NCBI GenBank assembly: GCA_012839345.1
Contig: DUNN01000022.1
Span: forward strand, 1-64,000
Origin: Clostridiales bacterium
GTDB lineage: Bacteria; Bacillota; Clostridia; Oscillospirales; Acutalibacteraceae
DNA: 64,000 bases
Reading direction: 5' to 3'
Shown here: one piece after another, positions 1-6,993 of the stretch
How positions within the stretch are numbered: position 1 is the stretch's first letter
Layout: every line of letters begins with the position of its first letter
Program-made: the position numbers and the translations under genes
Notes under the pieces: generated by a model
The model's input: the letters and a program-made list of their open reading frames with translations, nothing else
The model's database searches: none
What the model was told of the DNA's origin: nothing

Positions 1-1
1 C

Positions 2-454
2 GAAACGATTCAAAAATATGATTTATGGCTGGCAGATTACAGTGGCCCGCCGGATTACCCCTGCGGCATTCAGCAGACGGGCAATACCGGTTCCGTCCCT
101 GGAATTGACGGGAATGTGGATTTGGATATCTCCTATCGGGATTATCCGACCATCATTAAGTCCGGCGGCTACAACGGTTTTCCCAAAATGCCGTCGACTG
201 CCGTAGCAATTGATACAACCATGGATATCTCCCTGGCCCACGGCCAGTATTATGTGGTAAAAACGACTGCAAACCAGACCGTTACGCTAACAGCGGGAAC
301 GAGCGGTGTTGTAACGGTTGTCCGTTTCCCCAGGACCGGTAACGACCAGCTTTTTGCTCTGGTTGCAATCGGCACATCCGGGCAGGCAACCGGAATCTAC
401 ACGGCCGCGGGCGAGGAATCCCCGTTGAAACGATTTGTGGTAAAAATAAAGTAG
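2..454 (+). CDS. GH25-type muramidase, C-terminal part (5' end outside window)
   Basis: The reading frame is open from base 2 and ends at the TAG at 452-454; the start lies left of the window. The visible first third reads like the end of a glycoside hydrolase family 25 barrel: LWLADYSG, QQTGNTGSVPGI and GNVDLDISYRDYP match the last strands of GH25 lysozymes, where the Asp-x-Asp of the final strand lines the active site. It is followed by a small beta-rich tail (about residues 65-150 of the visible part) ending in PLKRFVVKIK, probably a wall-binding or accessory domain. The enzyme would hydrolyse peptidoglycan beta-1,4 bonds. A membrane protein gene follows 12 bp downstream, a layout seen in lysin-holin pairs. 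The family is clear from motifs; substrate and phage or host origin are not. Confidence 0.75.
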   Translation, partial: ETIQKYDLWLADYSGPPDYPCGIQQTGNTGSVPGIDGNVDLDISYRDYPTIIKSGGYNGFPKMPSTAVAIDTTMDISLAHGQYYVVKTTANQTVTLTAGTSGVVTVVRFPRTGNDQLFALVAIGTSGQATGIYTAAGEESPLKRFVVKIK

Positions 455-466
455 GGGATTTCCCAT

Positions 467-763
467 ATGGACTATACAGAGAAATCGAAAACAGCGGAAC
501 AAGCGCTGGACAGTGCACGTCTGGCATACTGCCGGCTGAACGAATTGGAATTGGAACGAAAAGAGATCCAAAGTTTGACTGCGGCAATGGCCGCTGTCAA
601 TGAAAAAGTGGATCATCTGAAATCAGATGTAATAGAAATCAAGAAAGATATTAAAGAGATTACGCTTCGTCCGATGCGTATCTGGGACCGGCTGATTGCC
701 GCCGTAATCGGCGCGGCTGCCACCGGGCTTGTGACGGCGGTTTTTCAGCTTATTCTCCGATAA
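467..763 (+). CDS. Small coiled-coil membrane protein, XhlA/holin-accessory-like
   Basis: A 98-residue protein with ATG at 467. Residues about 10-65 are rich in Leu/Glu/Lys heptads and predict a coiled coil; residues about 75-97 form one hydrophobic helix (RLIAAVIGAAATGLVTAVF). This soluble-coil plus C-terminal anchor design is that of XhlA-type phage lysis accessory proteins. It lies 12 bp behind the GH25 muramidase, so co-transcription and a role in lysis or export of the enzyme are plausible. No catalytic motif is present. It could equally be a host membrane anchor protein; the family assignment is inference from architecture only. Confidence 0.5.
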   Translation: MDYTEKSKTAEQALDSARLAYCRLNELELERKEIQSLTAAMAAVNEKVDHLKSDVIEIKKDIKEITLRPMRIWDRLIAAVIGAAATGLVTAVFQLILR

Positions 764-813
764 GAATTGCAATCCGGCGGCACCCCGCATAATGTGAGAT
801 GCCGCCGTAACGC

Positions 814-1146
814 TTATACAGTCTGGTAAAAGACCGCGCTGATCCGGGCAACCGGGATTTCATATTTAACTCCGGAAGAAACCCATTTGGGGCAGCGCAG
901 GCATTTTCCCGGCTGAACTGCCTTGCAGGGACAGGCAGCCAGGCAAATGTGGCTGTCCGATACCGTAATTAAAATACCGGAGAACGGCTGCTCATTTTGG
1001 GCAGTGTATACAATGATGCGCCGGCCCGTTAAGGTGCGAAGCAGCGCCGCCAGTCCGCCGGTGGAGCTCTTTTTTTCCTCCTTTGGAGTTTTCGGATTTC
1101 TCGGGATCAGCTCTTCCAGAGCCTGATAGTTTTTTATGTACAGCAT
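814..1146 (-). CDS. Small Cys-rich barrel-like protein, function unknown
   Basis: A 110-residue protein read leftward, ATG at 1146 with a weak AAAGG-like site upstream. After a Lys/Pro-rich N-terminus (residues 1-30) comes a beta-rich part beginning GRRIIVYTAQ and FSGILITV and ending YEIPVARISAVF, reminiscent of an Sm-like or DUF2642-like small barrel. It contains five cysteines at 68, 72, 74, 82 and 85, a spacing that could bind a metal. The same strand pattern occurs in the divergent neighbour at 1381-1704, so the two look like distant paralogues. No function can be assigned from sequence. Confidence 0.6.
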   Translation of the reverse strand: MLYIKNYQALEELIPRNPKTPKEEKKSSTGGLAALLRTLTGRRIIVYTAQNEQPFSGILITVSDSHICLAACPCKAVQPGKCLRCPKWVSSGVKYEIPVARISAVFYQTV

Positions 1147-1380
1147 AATCGGGGCACCAAACCTTTATGTTATTGGCAGAAGTCTTCCAAAATAATATGA
1201 ATTGCTGTCATAATATGATTTTTTCCAAAACGGTGTTACTGCGGGATGATCTGCTTTTTAGGCGGTACCATCTGCAAGGTTTCACCATATTATGTTACCG
1301 GAAGATTATATGGACGGGACTTTACGCTTCTTTCAAATGGATCAACGCACCGATACTATATTTGAGATAGGAGGTTTATT

Positions 1381-1704
1381 ATGGCACTTTACGAATGCCG
1401 TAACAATAGAGGTAACAACAGTGTTTCGGATGATGCATTTAAAGACCTGAAAAAGAACCTCGGCAGAGTTGTAACCGTGTTTACCAGCAGCGGGGGCTGC
1501 TCCGGAAGAGGTTTTACCGGTCTTTTGGTCGAGGCAAACGACGAGTTTATTAAGTTGGTGACCTCACTACCCAGCGCCCCACGCCATCCGCTCGGACTGG
1601 ATTCTGCAAACTGGCTGGGCTCGGACAGCTGCACGGGAAGGTTGGGAACTTCCTGCGTCATACCGACAAACCAAATTGTCTGCTATGCATTTAACCAGAT
1701 TTGA
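1381..1704 (+). CDS. Small barrel-like protein, Clostridia-type, function unknown
   Basis: 107 residues, ATG at 1381 behind a good AGGAGG site at about 1370-1375. The middle contains LKKNLGRVVTVFT, GRGFTGLLVEAND and a final IPTNQIVCYAF, a set of beta strands with Gly turns like a small Sm-like barrel. A Gly/Ser/Arg-rich loop (about residues 65-92) separates the last strand. Similar uncharacterised proteins are familiar from spore-forming Clostridia, but I cannot name a characterised member. It is divergent from its apparent paralogue at 814-1146, and is followed by a strong bidirectional terminator. The protein is real by SD, length and fold-like pattern; its job is unknown. Confidence 0.65.
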   Translation: MALYECRNNRGNNSVSDDAFKDLKKNLGRVVTVFTSSGGCSGRGFTGLLVEANDEFIKLVTSLPSAPRHPLGLDSANWLGSDSCTGRLGTSCVIPTNQIVCYAFNQI

Positions 1705-1713
1705 ATCCTATCA

Positions 1714-1750
1714 AAAAAGGAAGTGCGCATTTTGCGCACTTCCTTTTAAA
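1714..1750. terminator. Bidirectional intrinsic terminator
   Basis: A 10-bp perfect stem (GGAAGTGCGC / GCGCACTTCC) with an ATTTT loop is flanked by A-rich sequence on the left and T-rich sequence on the right, so it can end both the rightward gene before it and the leftward lipoprotein gene after it. Confidence 0.9.
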
Positions 1751-1761
1751 AATATTTTACA

Positions 1762-2463
1762 TTAGTTTAGACCGAATTGTATTTTTGAACTGACAACGCC
1801 TTTTTCAAAGGTTACTTCCGCGTAGGAACTGGAAACGTCATTACCGGTCCAGTGGTAAGTTACGCTGTAGAACTCGCTGTTTTTGTCCCCAAATTCACGG
1901 GATACTTTTCCGTCGCCGCCAATGATGGATTTTACCTGTGCGTAGGACATGCCGTTCTCAATCTGGTCGTACTCATTTTCCGAAACTTTTGAACCGCTGT
2001 TGTCACGTGCCGCCTCCGATGAAATTGATTGGGAGGAGTTCCCGAAAACAGAACCAAACGTCGTTTTCGCGGCGCTGTTCGTTTGGGATGACGTTGAAGG
2101 GGCGGAAGAAGCTGGTTGTACCGAAGAACCGGCAGAAGCAACGGAGGAGTTTACTCGGGAACTGGAACCCGCCGGCAATACGTAACCGTTGTCCGACTGG
2201 GTGGAGGAAGCAGAAGAAGTGTTCGATACAGAGGACGAAACTGCGCTGCTTGCCGTACTTTCTGCAGCAGCAGAGGTTTCGGCCTGGGAGGCATCCGACG
2301 ATGCAGTAGAGGAGGAGCCTGTACTGGAAGATTCCCCGCAGCCAGCCAGAAAAAATGCGCTCATCGCAAGGACCAGTAGTATGAAGCCTGTCCGCATAAT
2401 GTTCTTGTAAAAAGAATGTATAAAACCAAATTGGGTTGGGAAAAACTTAACAACAGTTTTCAT
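1762..2463 (-). CDS. Ser/Ala-rich lipoprotein with DUF3862/SmpA-like C-terminal domain
   Basis: 233 residues from ATG 2463 (AAAGG seven bases upstream); an internal ATG at 2397 would give a more classical signal peptide. The hydrophobic segment ends in a lipobox, FFLAGC, so the mature protein should be lipid-anchored at Cys42. Residues about 43-160 are a low-complexity Ser/Ala/Thr linker. The last 70 residues (ENEYDQIENGMSYAQVKSII onward) match the BamE/SmpA-like DUF3862 pattern, with the hallmark short helix 'GMSYAQVKSIIGG' followed by beta strands. Such domains are extracellular protein-binding modules; no substrate is known. It is divergent from the riboswitch-controlled ATPase and has its own promoter. 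Confidence 0.75.
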   Translation of the reverse strand: MKTVVKFFPTQFGFIHSFYKNIMRTGFILLVLAMSAFFLAGCGESSSTGSSSTASSDASQAETSAAAESTASSAVSSSVSNTSSASSTQSDNGYVLPAGSSSRVNSSVASAGSSVQPASSAPSTSSQTNSAAKTTFGSVFGNSSQSISSEAARDNSGSKVSENEYDQIENGMSYAQVKSIIGGDGKVSREFGDKNSEFYSVTYHWTGNDVSSSYAEVTFEKGVVSSKIQFGLN

Positions 2464-2504
2464 GGATCAGCCTTTGTTTTTCTTAAAATTTTAATTCTTT
2501 TATA

Positions 2505-2533
2505 GTTATAGCACTTTTTGTCATGATTGTCGA
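2505..2533 (-). promoter_or_regulatory. SigA-type promoter for the lipoprotein gene
   Basis: Read leftward: TCGACA (2533-2528), 17-bp spacer, TATAAC (2510-2505). It lies about 40 bp upstream of the ATG at 2463. Confidence 0.55.
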
Positions 2534-2541
2534 GAAATAAG

Positions 2542-2570
2542 TTGACAAATTTCTTCCCTCCTGTTATTAT
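2542..2570 (+). promoter_or_regulatory. SigA-type promoter for the riboswitch-ATPase transcript
   Basis: TTGACA (2542-2547), 17-bp spacer, TATTAT (2565-2570). It directly precedes the yybP-ykoY leader. Confidence 0.8.
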
Positions 2571-2589
2571 ATGAACACTCGGTTGAATT

Positions 2590-2690
2590 GAATATTCTCG
2601 TGGGGGAGTAGTTTACATACGATTTCGTATGTGCCAAGTCAACATCATGGCCGGTTTCGGTCTGGCTTGTCTTAATAAACAAGACTCATG
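2590..2690 (+). promoter_or_regulatory. yybP-ykoY (manganese) riboswitch
   Basis: The leader has the hallmark GGGGAGTAG (2603-2611), a small hairpin ACATACGATTTCGTATGT, then GTCAACATCATGG and, at the 3' side, ACAAGACT, all in the order seen in the yybP-ykoY family. Members sense Mn2+ and switch on exporters. The end of the aptamer overlaps the left arm of the following terminator, giving a simple transcription-termination switch: metal-bound aptamer should hold back terminator formation. The gene downstream is a P-type cation ATPase, a known partner class. Assigned from conserved motifs by eye; no covariance model was run. Confidence 0.88.
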
Positions 2691-2724
2691 CATGGCTTTC
2701 CAAAGCTGTGCATGAGTTTTTTTA
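2684..2724 (+). terminator. Riboswitch expression-platform terminator
   Basis: A near-perfect 16-bp stem (ACTCATGCATGGCTTT pairs with AAAGCTGTGCATGAGT, two G-U pairs) followed by seven T residues. It shares ACTCATG with the aptamer's 3' strand, as needed for mutually exclusive folding. Confidence 0.88.
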
Positions 2725-2759
2725 TTCAATAAATGTCCACACTGGAAAGGAAGTAAACA

Positions 2760-5396
2760 ATGAAGTATTATCTGGAAAACATCGACAAGGTGTTCCAACA
2801 GGTGCAAAGCAGCGAAAGCGGGCTTACTAGCCCGCAGGCGCAGAAGCGGTTGGAGGCCAACGGCAAAAACAAGCTGGCAGAAGCGAAAAAGGATTCTTTG
2901 GTGAAACGCTTTTTCCAGCAGTTGGGCGACCCAATGACCATCATCCTGATTGTCGCCGCAGTGATTTCCGCGATTACCTCCGCTTATTCCAACGAATCCT
3001 TTGCCGACGTATTCATTATCCTGTTTGTCGTTATCGTCAATGCGATTCTCGGCGTTTATCAGGAAAATAAGGCGGAAAAAGCCATCGAAGCCCTGCAGGA
3101 AATGGCGGCGGCCACCTCCAAAGTCATTCGCGACGGTTCCGTTGTTTCCGTAAAAAGCGAGGACCTGGTAACCGGCGACGTGATTCTGCTGGAGGCCGGT
3201 GACGCAGTTCCGGCGGATTGCCGCATCATTGAAAGCGCAAGCATGAAAATTGAAGAAGCCACGCTGACTGGCGAATCGGTTCCGGTGGATAAAGTTATGA
3301 ATGTTCTTTCCCTGAAGGGAGAAAAGGAAGTCCCGCTTGGGGACCGGAAAAACATGGCCTACATGGGCAGTACCGTTGTGTACGGGCGCGGCCGGGCCGT
3401 TGTTGTCGGTACTGGTATGAAAACAGAAATGGGTAAAATCGCCGACGCGCTGGAAAATGCCGGCCAGAAAGACACCCCGCTTCAAATCAAGCTCAACCAA
3501 CTGAGCAAGATTCTGACTTATCTGGTAGTTGGCATCTGTATTTTCATGTTCCTGTTCAGTCTGCTAAAGGAAGGAAACTTCAGCACACAGGTGGTTCTGA
3601 ATACCTTTATGATTGCGGTCAGCCTTGCTGTTGCCGCCATTCCGGAAGGCCTCGCCGCCGTTGTTACCATTGTTCTGTCGATCGGCGTGACCAACATGTC
3701 AAAGAAAAACGCCGTAATTCGCAGGTTGACCGCGGTGGAAACCCTCGGCTGTGCGCAGGTCATCTGTTCCGACAAGACCGGTACGCTCACCCAGAATAAA
3801 ATGACCGTTGTAGACCATTACGGGGAAGACGAAGCCCTGTTGGCAACAGCCATGGCGCTGTGCAGCGACGCAGAGCTGGACGAAACCGGGAACGCGAAAG
3901 GGGAGCCGACGGAATGCGCGCTGGTAAATTACGCGGCAAAGCTTTCACTGGATAAAAACAAACTGAAAGAAGCGGCTCCCCGGATTGGAGAAGTTCCGTT
4001 TGATTCCATGCGCAAAATGATGACGACCGTTCACGCTGCTGAGAATGGCTTCATTCAGTACACAAAAGGTGCTCCGGACGAAGTCCTCAAAAAATGCACG
4101 CACATTCTTCGCGGCGGCAAGCCGGTTCCGTTAACGGACGACATCCGCCGGGAAATGCTTGCGGAAAATAAGCGTATGGCAGACAAAGCGCTTCGTGTGC
4201 TGAGCGCGGCATATCGCATGCACACCGAAAAACCGACTGTTTTTGAAGCCGATGCGCTGGAAAATGACCTGACCCTGATTGGCTTGGTCGGCATGATCGA
4301 CCCTATCCGTCCGGAAGTAATCGGCGCGATTGAAGAATGCAAAACGGCTGGAATCCGTCCGATTATGATTACAGGCGACCATAAAGACACCGCCGTTGCC
4401 ATTGCAACACAGCTTGGTATCATTACGGATGCGTCGCAGGCTCTTTCCGGTTCCCAGCTGAACGAGATGAGCGACGAAGAGCTCGATCGCAATATTGAGA
4501 AATATTCCGTATACGCGCGCGTTCAGCCCGAGCATAAGGTCCGCATTGTAGAGGCGTGGAAGAAAAAAGGAATGGTTACCGCAATGACCGGTGACGGCGT
4601 GAACGACGCACCGTCCATTAAAACCGCCGACATCGGCGTTGGCATGGGCATCACCGGCACGGACGTTACCAAAAACGTTGCGGATATGGTGCTTGCGGAC
4701 GATAACTTTGCCACCATCGTTTCTGCAGTGGAGGAAGGCCGCAGAATTTACGATAACATTCGCAAAGCCATTCAGTTCCTGTTGGCTTCGAACCTGAGTG
4801 AAGTGCTTTCTGTTTTTATTGCAACACTGCTTGGCTTTGTGATTCTGAAGCCGGTTCATCTTTTGTGGATTAACTTAATTACAGACTGCTTCCCGGCGCT
4901 GGCGCTGGGTATGGAACTGGGCGAGCAAAACCTGATGTCCCGTAAGCCGAGAAAATCCAAAGATGGTATTTTCTCGGGCGGAGTCGGTATTGACGTTGCG
5001 TATCAGGGCATTTTAACTACGCTTCTGGTTCTTGCCGCTTACTTTATCGGGCATTTCATTGAAAACGGAGTTTGGGAAATTACCAATAGTCCAGATGGCA
5101 TGACCATGGCGTTCTTGACCATGTCTATGGCGGAAATTTTCCATTCATTTAACATGCGTTCGCAGCGCGGCTCCATCCTGACCATAAAGAAGCAGAACTT
5201 CTTCTTGCTGGGTGCCATGCTGGTTTCCCTGTTGCTGACCACAGCGGTTATTTACATTCCGGTGCTTTCCACCGCCTTCGGATTCGAGGAAATTTCGCTT
5301 CTGGAGTATGTTGTGGCGCTGGGCCTTGCCTTTGCCATTATCCCGATTGTGGAACTTATCAAACTAATTCAGCGCAAACTGGCGAAGGAAGAATAA
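2760..5396 (+). CDS. P-type IIA cation-transporting ATPase (probable Mn2+/Ca2+ exporter)
   Basis: 878 residues, ATG 2760 behind GGAAAGGAAG. The full P2A set is present: N-terminal cation ATPase domain, TM helices from about residue 57, the TGES actuator loop near 170-173, the metal-binding helix with IPEGL near 294-298, the phosphorylated Asp338 in DKTGTLTQ, the KGAPDE nucleotide site, and the TGDGVNDAP hinge before the last six helices. Members pump Ca2+ or Mn2+ out of the cytoplasm at the cost of ATP. The leader riboswitch argues for Mn2+ export, by analogy with riboswitch-controlled YoaB/PMR1-like pumps; ion choice is inference. It is a single-gene transcript closed by a terminator at 5449-5489. 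Confidence 0.93.
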   Translation: MKYYLENIDKVFQQVQSSESGLTSPQAQKRLEANGKNKLAEAKKDSLVKRFFQQLGDPMTIILIVAAVISAITSAYSNESFADVFIILFVVIVNAILGVYQENKAEKAIEALQEMAAATSKVIRDGSVVSVKSEDLVTGDVILLEAGDAVPADCRIIESASMKIEEATLTGESVPVDKVMNVLSLKGEKEVPLGDRKNMAYMGSTVVYGRGRAVVVGTGMKTEMGKIADALENAGQKDTPLQIKLNQLSKILTYLVVGICIFMFLFSLLKEGNFSTQVVLNTFMIAVSLAVAAIPEGLAAVVTIVLSIGVTNMSKKNAVIRRLTAVETLGCAQVICSDKTGTLTQNKMTVVDHYGEDEALLATAMALCSDAELDETGNAKGEPTECALVNYAAKLSLDKNKLKEAAPRIGEVPFDSMRKMMTTVHAAENGFIQYTKGAPDEVLKKCTHILRGGKPVPLTDDIRREMLAENKRMADKALRVLSAAYRMHTEKPTVFEADALENDLTLIGLVGMIDPIRPEVIGAIEECKTAGIRPIMITGDHKDTAVAIATQLGIITDASQALSGSQLNEMSDEELDRNIEKYSVYARVQPEHKVRIVEAWKKKGMVTAMTGDGVNDAPSIKTADIGVGMGITGTDVTKNVADMVLADDNFATIVSAVEEGRRIYDNIRKAIQFLLASNLSEVLSVFIATLLGFVILKPVHLLWINLITDCFPALALGMELGEQNLMSRKPRKSKDGIFSGGVGIDVAYQGILTTLLVLAAYFIGHFIENGVWEITNSPDGMTMAFLTMSMAEIFHSFNMRSQRGSILTIKKQNFFLLGAMLVSLLLTTAVIYIPVLSTAFGFEEISLLEYVVALGLAFAIIPIVELIKLIQRKLAKEE

Positions 5397-5448
5397 AAAG
5401 ACAAACGAAATCATGCCTGACGATGATTCACAGGCAATTTCCCGAAAT

Positions 5449-5489
5449 GGGGTATTCGGTATGAATCCATTCCGAATACCCCCATTTTT
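5449..5489 (+). terminator. Intrinsic terminator after the cation ATPase
   Basis: GGGGTATTCGG pairs with CCGAATACCCC across a short loop and is followed by ATTTTTA. Confidence 0.85.
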
Positions 5490-5494
5490 ATGGC

Positions 5495-5523
5495 TTGACG
5501 GAAAGAACATAATGTTTTATACT
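5495..5523 (+). promoter_or_regulatory. SigA-type promoter for the pentapeptide-repeat gene
   Basis: TTGACG (5495-5500), 17-bp spacer, TATACT (5518-5523), about 35 bp before the ATG. Confidence 0.7.
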
Positions 5524-5558
5524 GGCAAAAGAAAATTTGTTCGAATTCGGGTGACAAT

Positions 5559-6209
5559 ATGAAAGAAAAACAGCCAGCCGTATTGCGGGAGTGCGGGAAT
5601 TTTCAGGAATTGATTCGGGAAGCAAGGGAAGAGGAACGCACAATTACGGGGTATCGCTTTTTCCGTATCATCGGCGATCCGCAGGACGTCAACACAATGC
5701 CCGATTTTCCTCCGGAGTTTCAGAATTGTGTGTTCGAAAACTGCCGGCTCAGCGGGTATGGGTTCCATGGCGCATATTTTGCGGACGTACTTTTTCGGGA
5801 ATGTGACCTTTCCAACGCCGACTTTTCCGGCAGCTTGTTCCGCCGGGTTCGGTTTGAAAGCTGCAAAGCGGTGGGTGCGGACTTTACCGAATCGGTGTGG
5901 GAGCATACCACGGTGCTGGACTGCAGCTGTAGCATGGCCAACCTGGCCGGAGCAAAGCTGAAGCATACTACCTTGGAACAATCCGATTTTTCGGGAGGCG
6001 GCTTTCGGCAATGCGTTTTTCAGTCGGTTTCTTTTCAGCACTGCAGGCTGACACGCGCGGAGCTGTTTCAAACGCCGCTGAAAGGCATCAATTTTACCAC
6101 CTGCGACATCGGCGGCATTGTTTTGTCCGGCGAAGAGCTTCGCGGCGCGATTGTAACCCCGGAACAGGCCTGTGACCTTTCCCACTTTTTGGGCTTGATT
6201 ATACGTTAA
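5559..6209 (+). CDS. Pentapeptide-repeat protein (Qnr/McbG-like length)
   Basis: 216 residues, ATG 5559. From about residue 45 to 195 the chain has the A(D/N)LXX-type fivefold periodicity with Phe or Leu at the centre of each face (FENCR, FADVLF, CDLSNADFSGSLF, GADFTES, ANLAGAKL, FTTC), which folds as a right-handed quadrilateral beta helix. The end, GAIVTPEQA then FLGLIIR, is a common C-terminal cap of this group. Some proteins of this size (Qnr, McbG, MfpA) mimic DNA and protect gyrase, but most homologues in Firmicutes have no proven role. Own promoter and terminators make it monocistronic. Fold sure, function open. Confidence 0.85.
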   Translation: MKEKQPAVLRECGNFQELIREAREEERTITGYRFFRIIGDPQDVNTMPDFPPEFQNCVFENCRLSGYGFHGAYFADVLFRECDLSNADFSGSLFRRVRFESCKAVGADFTESVWEHTTVLDCSCSMANLAGAKLKHTTLEQSDFSGGGFRQCVFQSVSFQHCRLTRAELFQTPLKGINFTTCDIGGIVLSGEELRGAIVTPEQACDLSHFLGLIIR

Positions 6210-6210
6210 A

Positions 6211-6256
6211 AAAGGTGTCAAGGAATAAATGAAGCTTTATCCCTTGGCACCTTTTT
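6211..6256. terminator. Intrinsic terminator between convergent genes
   Basis: AAAGGTGTCAAGG pairs with CCTTGGCACCTTT and is extended by ATAAA/TTTAT; a T tract follows on the rightward side and an A tract precedes it, so it may serve the leftward Rrf2 gene as well. Confidence 0.8.
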
Positions 6257-6310
6257 CGGTTCTGTTTGTAACATAAAAATCTGCGTAAAAAGAGAAACTA
6301 TGGATTGCAA

Positions 6311-6757
6311 TCAGATGTAGAACATCAGCGCTTCGCCCTGCCTCTGGTCCTGCACTTCCTGAATCAGGCTTTCCAGGGATACCTTTTCCAGAGCTTCTTT
6401 CACCGTATTGTCAATCACCGTGTAAACACATTTCCGCATGGCCTGTTCAATTTCGTTGGCATGTTCCGTGACGGATTCCTCTGTCTTTTCAAACAGCGAT
6501 TGTTCCAGTGCCCGCAGAATTTCATAAGCGTTAATGGATTCTGGACTTCTGGCAAGCCGGTATCCGCCCTGTGCCCCCTTGGCGGCGGTCACAAGTTCCG
6601 CTCTTTTTAATAACGAAAAAACCTGCTCTAAATAAATTTTGGAAATGCCCAGCTTTTCCGAGATACTGATAATGGTAATGCATTCGTTGCTCGCATAATT
6701 CTGGCCTATATGAATCATGGCGGCAAGGCCATATCTTCCTTTTGAGGAAATTCTCAT
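6311..6757 (-). CDS. Rrf2-family transcriptional regulator
   Basis: 148 residues from ATG 6757, chosen because GGAAGGAG lies six bases upstream and the family normally begins MRISSKGRYGL. The N-terminal winged helix shows the expected recognition part (SISEKLGISKIYLEQVFSLL) and the wing KGAQGGYRLAR. Members bind DNA as dimers and control Fe-S, cysteine or nitrosative stress genes. The three clustered cysteines that hold an Fe-S cluster in IscR/NsrR are missing: only two cysteines, far apart, are present. A CymR-like or otherwise ligand-independent mode is therefore more likely. It is divergent from tcdA and has its own promoter. Confidence 0.88.
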   Translation of the reverse strand: MRISSKGRYGLAAMIHIGQNYASNECITIISISEKLGISKIYLEQVFSLLKRAELVTAAKGAQGGYRLARSPESINAYEILRALEQSLFEKTEESVTEHANEIEQAMRKCVYTVIDNTVKEALEKVSLESLIQEVQDQRQGEALMFYI

Positions 6758-6822
6758 TCCAATCTCCTTCCTGAATTTGAAACAATTGTCTTTGCAATGT
6801 TTCAGCTCTTGTTCCATTACTA

Positions 6823-6851
6823 ATAATATAGTTCGATAGGGTATTCGTCAA
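6823..6851 (-). promoter_or_regulatory. SigA-type promoter for the Rrf2 gene
   Basis: Read leftward: TTGACG (6851-6846), 17-bp spacer, TATTAT (6828-6823). Confidence 0.7.
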
Positions 6852-6910
6852 GTATAACATAGTGATTATGTATGATTTTATAAAAATATTTTGTATTCAA
6901 TCAAAGTCGT

Positions 6911-6939
6911 TTGACAGTAAAATAGATTTGCGATAACAT
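6911..6939 (+). promoter_or_regulatory. SigA-type promoter for tcdA
   Basis: TTGACA (6911-6916), 17-bp spacer, TAACAT (6934-6939), in the 236-bp divergent intergenic region shared with the Rrf2 regulator, which could act on it. Confidence 0.65.
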
Positions 6940-6993
6940 AAGAATCTGTGAACGGAATACAGGAATTTTTGAATCAGGTGGAGCAATGAACTT

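Noticed and set aside
775-807. GC-rich hairpin (CGGCGGCA / TGCCGCCG) after the holin-like gene
   Set aside because: Could be a terminator but there is no T tract on either strand, so it was not listed.
1280-1380. Sporulation-type (SigE/SigK) promoter before the small barrel gene
   Set aside because: GATACTATA and CATATTAT resemble -10 boxes, but no -35 element at the right distance could be fixed with confidence.
2613-3500. 295-codon leftward open frame over the start of the ATPase gene
   Set aside because: It is antisense to the ATPase and its riboswitch, has no family-like sequence or good SD, and reflects codon bias of the real gene.
4131-4859. 242-codon leftward open frame inside the ATPase gene
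   Set aside because: Antisense shadow of the phosphorylation and hinge domains, no ribosome-binding site.
5517-6221. 234-codon leftward open frame opposite the pentapeptide-repeat gene
   Set aside because: Mirror of a periodic repeat coding sequence; the rightward frame has promoter, start and fold periodicity.
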